A stretch of DNA of 64,000 nucleotides from Ardenticatenaceae bacterium (lineage in GTDB: Bacteria; Chloroflexota; Anaerolineae; Promineifilales; Promineifilaceae). Position 1 is the stretch's first letter. Each line of letters begins with the position of its first letter. The DNA is taken from the NCBI GenBank assembly GCA_020634565.1, contig JACKBN010000001.1:620001-684000 (forward strand), given 5' to 3'. The translations under genes were made by a program, and so were the position numbers. Below the pieces are notes generated by a model, which saw nothing but the letters and a program-made list of their open reading frames with translations, searched no databases and was not told the origin of the DNA. Below, in pieces: positions 33,467-41,684 of this stretch.

Positions 33467-34033
33467 CTACCAATAAACATCTTTAAGGGTGGCATACAGC
33501 CATTCCCGTTCTACCTCAGTTGCCCCGGCGGCAATATCAATACAGTCAGCCCCGCGATCAATCGTCAGGCGATTGCCGCTGTCCGTTTCGCGCAGCCGCA
33601 TACTCTTCATCTCAAGAAGCGTAAACTCAATTTTCTTCCGGCGATGTAACAATGATTTCCAATAATCTACGGAGTAACGCGTGCCGAACTTAAGGTCCAA
33701 CGGTGGCACGCCCGTGTCGAATATCAGATTCGGCAGCCGCAGTTGAAGCTGTTCCGGCACTGATTTTCTAAACAGCCGATAAAGTATGTAGATAGCAAAC
33801 ACGCCGCCAAGCGACCAACCCGCCAACCAAACGAGCAAAAATGGCTCCATGGCGTTTAGCAGTTGTGAAACGGCCGTCACCCAACCAACCGACCAGCCAC
33901 CCAGCCAAAGCAAGAAAAAAGCCCCCACAAAATAGCGAAAAGCGCCCACTTTTTTGTGGGGAACAACAATGGTTTGATACCCATCGTTATAATGAATTGT
34001 TATTTGGGAACCACTTAAGGGTGTTGTATTCAT
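33467..34033 (-). CDS. Membrane protein of unknown function
   Basis: 188 residues: a short N-terminal cytoplasmic-like strand region, two membrane helices (about 34-55 and 63-86, both Trp/Gly-rich), then a C-terminal soluble domain of about 100 residues with alternating beta strands (FDTGVPPLDLKFGTRY, KKIEFTLLEMKSMRLRE). No family recognised. It follows two other small membrane genes on the same strand, possibly a loose cluster. Confidence 0.55.
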   Translation of the reverse strand: MNTTPLSGSQITIHYNDGYQTIVVPHKKVGAFRYFVGAFFLLWLGGWSVGWVTAVSQLLNAMEPFLLVWLAGWSLGGVFAIYILYRLFRKSVPEQLQLRLPNLIFDTGVPPLDLKFGTRYSVDYWKSLLHRRKKIEFTLLEMKSMRLRETDSGNRLTIDRGADCIDIAAGATEVEREWLYATLKDVYW

Positions 34034-34428
34034 CTCTCATCCTGGCGCGGAGAGCTTGGTGCCTTAGCCACTTGCGAACTCCCCCAACGCGAATTTTTCC
34101 ATAATTCGGAAACAGTATAGTAGAAAATGAAATCACCTGGCAAGCTGCATCAGGCGTCCCTCTCTCAAGGTGATCTCAACAAAACGATTGGCAACCTATA
34201 CGTTTTTCAGGCGTTGGGGGTTTTGTCAAAACAGAACGCTGATGATGCAGAGTTTAAAAGATCAGCGTTATCCGCGTGAATCGGCGTTCCATTAATTTAG
34301 CCCCTGAAAACCTGAGACAACACATCTGTTGACAAAACAAATAAGCCACCCTACATTCCGCCAGCAGCAATAATCAACAACTTCTATCTTCAACACCTAT
34401 GGGCCAGTACGGCCGTTCCGAGGCAACC
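34034..34428. other. Gene-free interval
   Basis: No supported gene. It holds the divergent starts of 33467-34033 and 34429-36426, a word-like GATCAGCGTTATCCGCGTG stretch at about 34260, and one ACGGCCGT just before the dehydratase. A start at 34399 for the dehydratase is possible but the RBS favours 34429. Confidence 0.6.
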
Positions 34429-36426
34429 ATGAAAAACCACCCGGTTCCATCCCTTGCGCAAATTCTAGAAACCGCCCAGCCCGTGGCCAACAACCGCCTG
34501 GCCGGTGAGGGGCCAGCCGGCCAGCTCCCCCTCACCGCCGAAATGCTGCTAAACGAACCCAGCGGCCACATTTTTGGCCTGTCGCAAAACGCGGGCATGG
34601 GCTGGCATCCCGACGACGTGGGCCGTCCACAATATTTGATCATCAGCACCCAGGGTGGCCTGCGCCACAGCTCCGGCGAGCCGCTGGCCCTGGGCTACCA
34701 CACTGGACATTGGGAAATTGGCCTGCTGGTGCAGGAAGCAGCCCAAACCTTCCGCGATCAAGGCGTACTGCCTTTTTCCGCCTACTGTAGTGACCCGTGC
34801 GACGGCCGTACCCAGGGCACCACCGGCATGTTCGACAGCCTGCCCTACCGCAACGACGCCGCCATCGTCATGCGCCGCCTCATCCGCTCCTTGCCCCTGC
34901 GCGAAGGCGTCATGGGCATTGCCACCTGCGACAAAGGCTTGCCCGCCACCATGCTGGCCCTGGCGGGCATGGGCCAACTGCCCGGCATCCTGGTACCCGG
35001 TGGCGTCACCCTGCCGGCCATCGGCGCAGAAGACACTGCCGCCATCCAAACCACCGGCACCCGCTTCGCCCACGATCTAATTAGCCTGGACTATGCCGCC
35101 GCGATGGGCTGCCGCGTCTGTGGCTCGGCAGGTGGTGGCTGCCAATTTTTAGGCACGGCAGCCACCGCGCAGGTCGTGGCCGAGGCGTTTGGGCTGGCCC
35201 TGCCGCACAGCGCCCTCAGCCCCTCCGGCGAACCGATCTGGCTCGACATGGCTCGCCGGTCGGCCTTAGCCCTGCTGCGGCTCAAAGCGCACAACATTGT
35301 GCTGGCCAATATTCTGACCTCAACCGCAGTTGAGAATGCGATGCTGGTTCACGCCGCTTTTGGCGGCTCCACCAACCTGCTGCTGCACATTCCGGCCATC
35401 GCCCACGCCGCCGGGCTGCCCCAGCCCACCATTGCCGATTGGAACCGCATCAACAAGCTAACTCCTCGGCTGGTCGATGCCCTGCCCAACGGGCCAAAAA
35501 ATCATCCCACGGTTCAGGTTTTTATGGCCGGTGGCGTGCCCGAAGTGATGCTGCACCTGCGCCAGATGGGGCTGCTCAATCTGGACGTGCTCACCGCCAC
35601 AGGGGAAAAGCTGTCCACCGTGCTGGATTGGTGGCAAAGCAGCGAACGCCGTCAGGCCGCTCGGGCGCATCTCGCCCAATCCGGCCAGGTCGATCCGGAT
35701 CAGGTCATTATGGATGTGGACACGGCCCGCCAAAACGGCCTCACCAGCACGGTGGTCTTTCCGGTGGGCAACATCGCCCCGCAAGGATCCGTCCTCAAAG
35801 CCACCTCCATCGACCCGGCCGTGGTGGATGCCGACCAGGTGTACCGGCATCGGGGACCAGCGCGGGTGTTTACGTCAGAGAAAACGGCCGTTCAAGCCAT
35901 TAAAGGTCTGCATGAGAAGCCAATCAAGCCGGGCGACGTGCTGGTGATGATCGGTGGCGGGCCATCAGGCACCGGCATGGAAGAAACATATCAGGTCACG
36001 GCCGCGCTTAAACATTTGCCCTGGGGCAAAACAGTGCCCGTGCTCACCGATGCCCGCTTTTCGGGCGTTTCTACCGGCGCGTGCATCGGCCACATCGGGC
36101 CAGAAGCGTTAGTCGGCGGACCAATCGGCAAACTGCGCGATGGCGACTTGATTGAGATTGAGATCGACCGACTGGCCTTGAAAGGGGAAATCAACTTGAT
36201 TGGCACCAGCGAAGGAGAATTATCACCCGCCGACGTTGAAACGCTGCTCAATGCACGCCAGACGCACCCGCAGTTACGGCCGCATCCCGAATTACCAGAC
36301 GACACGCGCCTTTGGGCCGCTTTGCAGCAAGCCAGCGGCGGCACCTGGCGCGGCTGCGTCTACGATGTGGACCGCATCGTAGAAGTCATCCAGGCAGGGC
36401 TGGCTGCTTTAGCGGCGAACGAATAA
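34429..36426 (+). CDS. YjhG/YagF family D-xylonate dehydratase
   Basis: IlvD/EDD superfamily enzyme, 665 residues, matching YjhG/YagF end to end: GPAGQLPLTAEMLLNEPSG, YCSDPCDGRTQGTTGMFDSLPYRNDA, TCDKGLPATMLAL, CGSAGGGCQFLGTAATAQVVAE, AFGGSTNLLLHIPAIAHAAG and ARFSGVSTGACIGHIGPEA. The three cysteines in DPCDG, TCDKG and CGSAGGGC are those expected to hold an Fe-S cluster. It would dehydrate D-xylonate or a similar sugar acid to the 2-keto-3-deoxy form. GAGGC precedes ATG 34429. It is isolated from other pentose genes. Confidence 0.9.
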   Translation: MKNHPVPSLAQILETAQPVANNRLAGEGPAGQLPLTAEMLLNEPSGHIFGLSQNAGMGWHPDDVGRPQYLIISTQGGLRHSSGEPLALGYHTGHWEIGLLVQEAAQTFRDQGVLPFSAYCSDPCDGRTQGTTGMFDSLPYRNDAAIVMRRLIRSLPLREGVMGIATCDKGLPATMLALAGMGQLPGILVPGGVTLPAIGAEDTAAIQTTGTRFAHDLISLDYAAAMGCRVCGSAGGGCQFLGTAATAQVVAEAFGLALPHSALSPSGEPIWLDMARRSALALLRLKAHNIVLANILTSTAVENAMLVHAAFGGSTNLLLHIPAIAHAAGLPQPTIADWNRINKLTPRLVDALPNGPKNHPTVQVFMAGGVPEVMLHLRQMGLLNLDVLTATGEKLSTVLDWWQSSERRQAARAHLAQSGQVDPDQVIMDVDTARQNGLTSTVVFPVGNIAPQGSVLKATSIDPAVVDADQVYRHRGPARVFTSEKTAVQAIKGLHEKPIKPGDVLVMIGGGPSGTGMEETYQVTAALKHLPWGKTVPVLTDARFSGVSTGACIGHIGPEALVGGPIGKLRDGDLIEIEIDRLALKGEINLIGTSEGELSPADVETLLNARQTHPQLRPHPELPDDTRLWAALQQASGGTWRGCVYDVDRIVEVIQAGLAALAANE

Positions 36427-36435
36427 TGTTCGCTA

Positions 36436-38079
36436 CTAATCACCGGGAAACAGAATAAAGCTGTAGGCTAGGGGATTGAGCTGGATTTCAGGGCTGGCGG
36501 TGGCAGGAACGGCCGTTCCCACCAAACTCGGCAGCGTGCCATCCGGCAACAAAACAAGCGGCTCCCCATTCAGGCGCAACTCCTGGCTGAAAATGTCCGC
36601 CGTGGTCAGACTGTAAAGTTCGTATGGTTGGTTGGCAAATTGGGGTAGGGAAACAGCGACGTTCTGGTCGTGATTCAGGTTAATCAAAAGCAGCGTCACG
36701 CCCCCATCCGCATTTGCCTGCGCATAGGCGCGCAGCTTGTCCGATTGGTCGCCGCTGACGGCCACGGCGTACACCTCGTTGCCCATAAGCTGCTTCCACA
36801 GCAGCGAATTCCAATAATCGGGGCGCGGGGAGAACGTTTCGCTATCGATCATGCCATAATCGCTGCCGATGAGCGTCTGCCGCACCACCACGTCATGATC
36901 CACCGTGGCCAGCAAACCCAGCTGGTCTAGCCACCACAAGCCACCCAAATACACATCGGACAGCCCCGGCTCGCCGCCAAACTGCGCATTGCCCGTCTCC
37001 CCCAGCCAGATCGGTTTGCCGGGCGCATACTCGTCACGCCACGCCGTTAGCTCTGCCGCCCAATGCGCCGCTTCATCCAGATTTTCCGGGTCGAGCAAGC
37101 GAGATGGGTTGGCGCGCCGCGAAGCAATCGGGCCGCGCCGCCCCTGCTGCGGGTAATAATGCCAGGACACAATGTCAGTCAGGTCACCCGCCTGTGCCAG
37201 ATAATCTTCCGTAAAGCCAAAGAAGAAGTTGAGTGGTTCGCCAAACAGCGGCCAAAAAGCACCACCCTGCCCGGCAAATTGGGACGCCGGGAAATAGTCA
37301 GCCACCAGCGCCCGCGCCGTCTGCAAATCTTCATGATACTGCGCAACCGGTATCTGCTGGTCCAGCCCATGCACAAACCAGAAGATGTTCAGCTCATTGC
37401 CCAGCTCCCACAAGGCCACCTCGTACCCTTGCTCAGCGGTGTACGCCAGCAGAGATTCGGCGTTTTGGGATTGCCAACGGCCGTTTTCATCCCGTGACGA
37501 GGGGCCAGCATTGAGCGTAAATACCAGATCCAGTCCGTTACGCTGGGCAAAGGCATTCACCGCGTCCCACTGCGGCCGCGTCATCATCGATTCGTAGCCT
37601 GTGGGGATTGTTTCCGCCACGGGCGCGTTGCTGCTCATATCGTAGAACGTCTTGTCCGCCTCGGAACCACCAATGCGTAAATAGGCAGGTGCCAGAGCGC
37701 GGGTCAGCACGTTTAGCTGGGGCTGGCTAAAATCAAGCACCGGGGCGTTGGTGCTGCCGGACCCCATTTCGGTACTTGCCGCTTCGGGATTCCACCATTT
37801 GCCGCCCACCACTTGGGACGTGTCGATGGCGAAGGAGAGGTATTGGTCTGGCAGGCTGGCGATGGGCGCAGCCAGATCGACGGTGAGGGTGGCGGCCAGC
37901 GGCGCTGCCTCGGGATTGCCCGTCAGTGGAATGTCGGCTTGCAGTTCGGTAGGCGGCAAGACGCGCTGCCCGTTCACAAAATCAACGATATTGCCGCTGC
38001 TTTGCCACAAACCCAGCTCAACGATGACAATAAGCAAAACCACGATTCCCAAGGCAACAATGCCCAGCCACTTTTTCAT
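36436..38079 (-). CDS. GH79-like glycoside hydrolase (heparanase/glucuronidase type), membrane-anchored
   Basis: 547 residues. One N-terminal hydrophobic segment (about 4-26) anchors or exports the protein. A TIM-barrel glycosidase follows: PAYLRIGGSEADKT, the acid/base Glu in ALWELGNELNIFW, a nucleophile-type Glu in WLGETGNAQFGG, and a C-terminal beta domain (LLLINLNHDQNVAVSLP). The two motifs resemble GH79 heparanases and beta-glucuronidases. It could trim uronic-acid polysaccharides outside the cell. It lies convergent to the YjhG gene with 9 bases between stops. Confidence 0.75.
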   Translation of the reverse strand: MKKWLGIVALGIVVLLIVIVELGLWQSSGNIVDFVNGQRVLPPTELQADIPLTGNPEAAPLAATLTVDLAAPIASLPDQYLSFAIDTSQVVGGKWWNPEAASTEMGSGSTNAPVLDFSQPQLNVLTRALAPAYLRIGGSEADKTFYDMSSNAPVAETIPTGYESMMTRPQWDAVNAFAQRNGLDLVFTLNAGPSSRDENGRWQSQNAESLLAYTAEQGYEVALWELGNELNIFWFVHGLDQQIPVAQYHEDLQTARALVADYFPASQFAGQGGAFWPLFGEPLNFFFGFTEDYLAQAGDLTDIVSWHYYPQQGRRGPIASRRANPSRLLDPENLDEAAHWAAELTAWRDEYAPGKPIWLGETGNAQFGGEPGLSDVYLGGLWWLDQLGLLATVDHDVVVRQTLIGSDYGMIDSETFSPRPDYWNSLLWKQLMGNEVYAVAVSGDQSDKLRAYAQANADGGVTLLLINLNHDQNVAVSLPQFANQPYELYSLTTADIFSQELRLNGEPLVLLPDGTLPSLVGTAVPATASPEIQLNPLAYSFILFPGD

Positions 38080-38138
38080 CAGGTGTCTCCCCTTCTTCTA
38101 TCAAACAAAAAGATAAATTGGCCGCCTACGTTTACCCA

Positions 38139-39209
38139 TCACGCTAGAACTGGCGTAAACAACGCCCATTCCCCTGGCAGCCCCTTAAAACGATGCGTGC
38201 CCCGAGCCTCAAAACGAATGCTGGAACCCGCCACCAGTTCCTTAACCGTTTGCGACACCAGCAATTCGCCGGGCTGTCCCACCGACGCCATACGCACGCA
38301 AGTTAGCACGGCAATGCCACTGATATCCTCGTAATCCACTTCGCCTGCGTGGATGCTCACCCGGGTTGTCAGCCCCAGTTCCTGCACGGCTTCACCAATG
38401 GCAGCGCCGCAGCGGATGGCTACGGCCGTACTGTCGAACACCGCCAACATCTGATCCCCCACCATCTCCATCTCCTGGCCACCATACCGAGCCAGCACCT
38501 GGCGAATGAGCGCTGTGAACTGCGTGCGCAGCGCCAGCCAGCGGCGGTCGCCCAACTCCACAATGAGTTCCGCCGAGTTGTCCATATCCACAAAGAGAAT
38601 CGTGGCCAACAGGCGGCCTGGAACTTCGGCAACTTGTTCACGCCGGGGCGTGTCCAGCGATCTCAGCGGCGGAAAGTCGGCTGGCAAGTCGGGCACAATG
38701 AGTTGAAAGATTTTTTCAGGTTGGGGCAATCCCTTTAGGCGGTACGCACCCATGTCACGCAAGCTTAATTCATCTGGCAAGGCATAGGCCAGCAAAACGG
38801 CCGTGGTCCCAGACAGCAAAATTTGACCACCATGCCCCGCATCACACACGCGCGTTCCACGAATCACGTCAATGCCGGTGTACCCTTCTGCCGTGCGTAT
38901 CGGTTCGCCGGTGTGCAGCCCAATCCGCACCCGAATCGTGCCACCCTCCGGCCATACCGCCGCAGCCAGGGCGTGTTGGATGGCGACGGCGGCAGCCACC
39001 GCCTCCGTGGCGCGGGTAAACACGGCAAAAAACGAATCTCCCTGGGTGTCCACTTCATGCCCGCCGTGCGCAGCAAATGCAGCGCGAATCAAATCGCGCT
39101 GCGTCGCCAGCGCCTCACGATAGCGCTCTCCCAACCGCAAGGTCAGTAGCGTGCTGGATTCTATTTCCGTGTGCAGCACCGTCAGGGTGCCCTCTGGGAA
39201 TTCAGACAT
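38139..39209 (-). CDS. Tandem class III nucleotide cyclase-like protein
   Basis: 356 residues holding two cyclase homology domains, about 1-180 and 190-356. In domain 1 the first metal site reads HTEIESST (usual F-x-D-I-x-G-S-T, so Asp replaced by Glu) with VDTQGDSFFAVF as the second. In domain 2 the first is LFVDMDNSAEL and the second VEMVGDQMLAVF. No sensor or membrane segment precedes them. It could form an internal pseudo-heterodimer with one active site, or be regulatory only. Start MSEFPEGT at 39209 avoids overlap with the next gene. Confidence 0.75.
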   Translation of the reverse strand: MSEFPEGTLTVLHTEIESSTLLTLRLGERYREALATQRDLIRAAFAAHGGHEVDTQGDSFFAVFTRATEAVAAAVAIQHALAAAVWPEGGTIRVRIGLHTGEPIRTAEGYTGIDVIRGTRVCDAGHGGQILLSGTTAVLLAYALPDELSLRDMGAYRLKGLPQPEKIFQLIVPDLPADFPPLRSLDTPRREQVAEVPGRLLATILFVDMDNSAELIVELGDRRWLALRTQFTALIRQVLARYGGQEMEMVGDQMLAVFDSTAVAIRCGAAIGEAVQELGLTTRVSIHAGEVDYEDISGIAVLTCVRMASVGQPGELLVSQTVKELVAGSSIRFEARGTHRFKGLPGEWALFTPVLA

Positions 39210-39250
39210 ACATTGGTTTTTTGGGCTAAATAGCCCTGGCGAGACTACCT

Positions 39251-39688
39251 TTACAGCTTCCGCTGGTAATGAATATGCCACATAATTTGCCACGTTTCGC
39301 CGCCATCTGTGGAACGCTCCCAATTCCAGTCCAGCGACTGTTCGGCGATGTTATACCAGACCATGCGCTGCAAGATTGGCTTACCCTCAAGCGTGGCCTC
39401 ACGAGATAAAATCATTTTACCAGCCGCAAATTCGCCCACAAAATCAAGGTAACTGCCGGAATTATCCACCCAGGTTTGCTGCCATTTGCCCAACTGTGTG
39501 TTGTAAGTGGACACGCTCAGCCCTTGCAGCGGGGTGGCTGGCGTGCCGTCAAACTGTTCCTGAATGACGCGCTGGTCAAGAACGGCCGTAATCACATTCG
39601 TTCCCCGGCCATCGTCACCCCAGGTCAGATCCCATTCGCCCAGCCAAAAATCGAACTGACGCAGTTCAGATGCTTCATTTGTGCTCAT
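39251..39688 (-). CDS. DUF1579-like protein
   Basis: 145 residues beginning FDFWLGEWDLTWGDDGRGTNVIT, the start signature of a beta-barrel family often annotated DUF1579, then LSVSTYNTQLGKWQQTWVDNSGSYLDF. The fold suggests binding of a small hydrophobic ligand. Good ribosome site AAGGAA before the ATG. It precedes the cyclase gene by about 40 bases on the same strand. Confidence 0.6.
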   Translation of the reverse strand: MSTNEASELRQFDFWLGEWDLTWGDDGRGTNVITAVLDQRVIQEQFDGTPATPLQGLSVSTYNTQLGKWQQTWVDNSGSYLDFVGEFAAGKMILSREATLEGKPILQRMVWYNIAEQSLDWNWERSTDGGETWQIMWHIHYQRKL

Positions 39689-39769
39689 GATTCCTTCCTT
39701 ATTTCGCCTAGAAATTTGTGTGGTCGAACTGTCTCTGGAATCTGGAATGGAATTTGCCTTATTGCTCTG

Positions 39770-40513
39770 CTAAAAAGGCAAGTCAGGCCGCATGCTTTTG
39801 ACAGCGCGCAAAAAGTAATCTAGCTGTTCGCGGCGTTGAAAATGGAGCAGCAGGGCAATGATTTTCTCTTGCTTGTTTTGCCCCGCCAAATTTTCGTAAT
39901 CCAGATTTTCGTCAAAACAAAGCGTGCGGATGTCGGTGTCGTCCAGGCGCTCGGTTAGGATTTGCCGGATTTGGGCGCGGGTGTGTTCAACGGCCGTTTC
40001 TTCTCGATACAGCGTCAAATAGCGTTGGTTCAACGTCACCAGTTCCGCTGCGATAGAGGCGGTGCTTGGTTTTAGCGTCCACTCAAACCCGGCATGAAAA
40101 TTCCCCTCCACCCGGTTGGCAATCCAGTAAATAGCAAGGCGCTCGCTGAAAATTTTGGTGCCCATCGGTTTGGGGCTTGGTGCAACGGCCGTATACCCTG
40201 GCGGCAAAATGAGGATGAACATCAAGGCGTCGTGCTGCAACCCTTCGGTCCACTGGTAACGAGCACCGCCCAGCGGTGTGGGGGTGGCATCACTGCTGGC
40301 GGCAATCTCCAAAATGTTGTTCTCGTCTTTGCGATAGACGTACGCCACGCCGTCCCCAATCGGGGCAAAGTCGGCCACCGGCCCCTGCACATGCCAACGC
40401 ACACGTAGTAAACGGCCGTCTGGGTTCTCCACATAATTCAGATTGCCCAGCAGGGTTTCCTCTGCAAAGCGACTGTCTAAAATGACAACAACGGGTGGAT
40501 ATTCGGGGGCCAC
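39770..40513 (-). CDS. Protein with C-terminal effector-associated (EAD7-like) domain
   Basis: 247 residues. The start is GTG 40513 because AGGAG lies 7 bases before it and longer versions would overlap ridA. The N-terminal 165 residues are an unrecognised alpha/beta region (ILDSRFAEETLLG, MFILILPPGY). The last 75 residues, IRQILTERLDDTDIRTLCFDEN...YENLAGQNKQEKIIALLLHFQRREQL, match the helical effector-associated domain 7 consensus of bacterial conflict systems, in which such adaptor domains pair with partner proteins. No partner with the same domain is visible in the window. A TGCTAAAAT promoter lies at 40557. Confidence 0.55.
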   Translation of the reverse strand: MAPEYPPVVVILDSRFAEETLLGNLNYVENPDGRLLRVRWHVQGPVADFAPIGDGVAYVYRKDENNILEIAASSDATPTPLGGARYQWTEGLQHDALMFILILPPGYTAVAPSPKPMGTKIFSERLAIYWIANRVEGNFHAGFEWTLKPSTASIAAELVTLNQRYLTLYREETAVEHTRAQIRQILTERLDDTDIRTLCFDENLDYENLAGQNKQEKIIALLLHFQRREQLDYFLRAVKSMRPDLPF

Positions 40514-40556
40514 AAAGTTCTCCTGTGCTGGTTGGTTTACAAAGTAGACGCCTTGA

Positions 40557-40565
40557 ATTTTAGCA
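40557..40565 (-). promoter_or_regulatory. Extended -10 promoter, TGCTAAAAT (EAD7-like gene)
   Basis: The minus strand reads GGCTTATGCTAAAATTCAAGG, about 44 bases before GTG 40513. Overlaps the end of the ridA gene region. Confidence 0.5.
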
Positions 40566-40580
40566 TAAGCCGGGCAAAGT

Positions 40581-40970
40581 CTACGCCTGCGGTTTGTAGG
40601 CCACGGCATCAATCTCCACGGCAGCGCCCAAAGCCAGTTCCGCCCGCCCCACCGTAATGCGCGCTGGCGGATCGTCTCCCATCAAGGCCAGATACGCTTC
40701 GTTCATGGCGGCAAATGTCTGCATGTCGGCCAGAAACACGTTGACTTTCACCAGGTCCGCCAGCGAGGCATCACATTCCTGCAAGATGCGTTCGATATGG
40801 CGCAGCGTTTGTGTGGTTTGCGGGCCAGTGCCCCCCTCAACTAACTCCCTCGAACCAGGCTTTGTGCCTAATGTGCCCGAAACGTAGATAAAATCACCGG
40901 CAATGACAGCGTGGCAAAAGGCTGGCAGCCGCGCCAGGCCGGAGACGGTTACTTTTTTAGCGTTGCTCAT
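40581..40970 (-). CDS. RidA-family reactive imine deaminase
   Basis: 129 residues of the RidA/YjgF trimer family: GDFIYVSGTLGTKPGS, TLRHIERILQECDASLADLVKVNVFL and RITVGRAELALGAAVEIDAVAY. The conserved Arg in the last strand block (PPARITV) is present. Start MSNAKKV at 40970 overlaps the preceding gene by 14 bases. It clears reactive enamines or imines made by PLP enzymes. Confidence 0.88.
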   Translation of the reverse strand: MSNAKKVTVSGLARLPAFCHAVIAGDFIYVSGTLGTKPGSRELVEGGTGPQTTQTLRHIERILQECDASLADLVKVNVFLADMQTFAAMNEAYLALMGDDPPARITVGRAELALGAAVEIDAVAYKPQA

Positions 40971-41658
40971 CTGGTTTCTCCAATCGGTCTTCAATTTCCC
41001 AAATGTGGTCAATGATATGCCAGGCTGAGCGACGCACAAAATAGTGGGGTGGCCACCGCTTGCCGCCGCGCGGTCCGGTTTCCGGCAGTTCCCCAGCCGC
41101 TGACGCTTTTAGCCCTTCGATCATTTCGGTGCGTAAATGGGCCATTTTTTGCGCCTGGTCAGCCCCTTTTTCCTGCTTGAATTTCCAGCCCAATGTTCTG
41201 AGATAGCTTTCCTGTGCCCCTATCACGTGGTCCACAATGCCTTCGACTTCACGCCCGCCACCACGGGGACCTTTGCGCAGTTTGTGGCCAACGGCCGTTT
41301 CCACCGCAGCAGCAAGGCCGTCCCAATAAGCATCCAGCAATAGCTTTGTTCGCGCTAAATCATCAGCAGTAAACGGCACGTCATCGCGAGCAATTTGCTG
41401 ATCTGGCGCACCAAAATCGGTTGTCATTGTTCCTGGTACCCGCTCAATGATGTCAAAATCCGTAATATCCTCCGGTGCGGCAAAGGCCAATGCTGTGCCC
41501 TCCAGCAGGCGCGCATAACGCGGACCATACGCCAGCAAAGCTTGCAGCGCGGATGCTTCATCCCGACCGTGGCGGCACCAACCGGGCCAGGCCACGGCCG
41601 CCGCAAACAGTTTTTTCTCGCCAATCTCCAGGTAGATTTCATGCTTTTTATTTGCCAT
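40957..41658 (-). CDS. DinB-superfamily-like protein
   Basis: 233 residues: an N-terminal strand KKHEIYLEIGEKKLFAAAVAWPGWCRHGRDEASALQALLAYGPRYA followed by helical segments with HVIGAQESYLRTLGWKFK and a C-terminal RRSAWHIIDHIWEIEDR block, with His spaced as in DinB-like metal-binding bundles. Function unknown; family proteins bind thiols or metals. GGAGAG ribosome site. Linked by overlap to ridA. Confidence 0.65.
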   Translation of the reverse strand: MANKKHEIYLEIGEKKLFAAAVAWPGWCRHGRDEASALQALLAYGPRYARLLEGTALAFAAPEDITDFDIIERVPGTMTTDFGAPDQQIARDDVPFTADDLARTKLLLDAYWDGLAAAVETAVGHKLRKGPRGGGREVEGIVDHVIGAQESYLRTLGWKFKQEKGADQAQKMAHLRTEMIEGLKASAAGELPETGPRGGKRWPPHYFVRRSAWHIIDHIWEIEDRLEKPDEQR

Positions 41659-41684
41659 GAGGTTTCGTTCTCTCCTTATTCTAT

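Noticed and set aside
33401..33649. Plus-strand frame opposite a membrane gene
   Set aside because: Runs across a promoter block and the antisense of a better supported gene; no motif.
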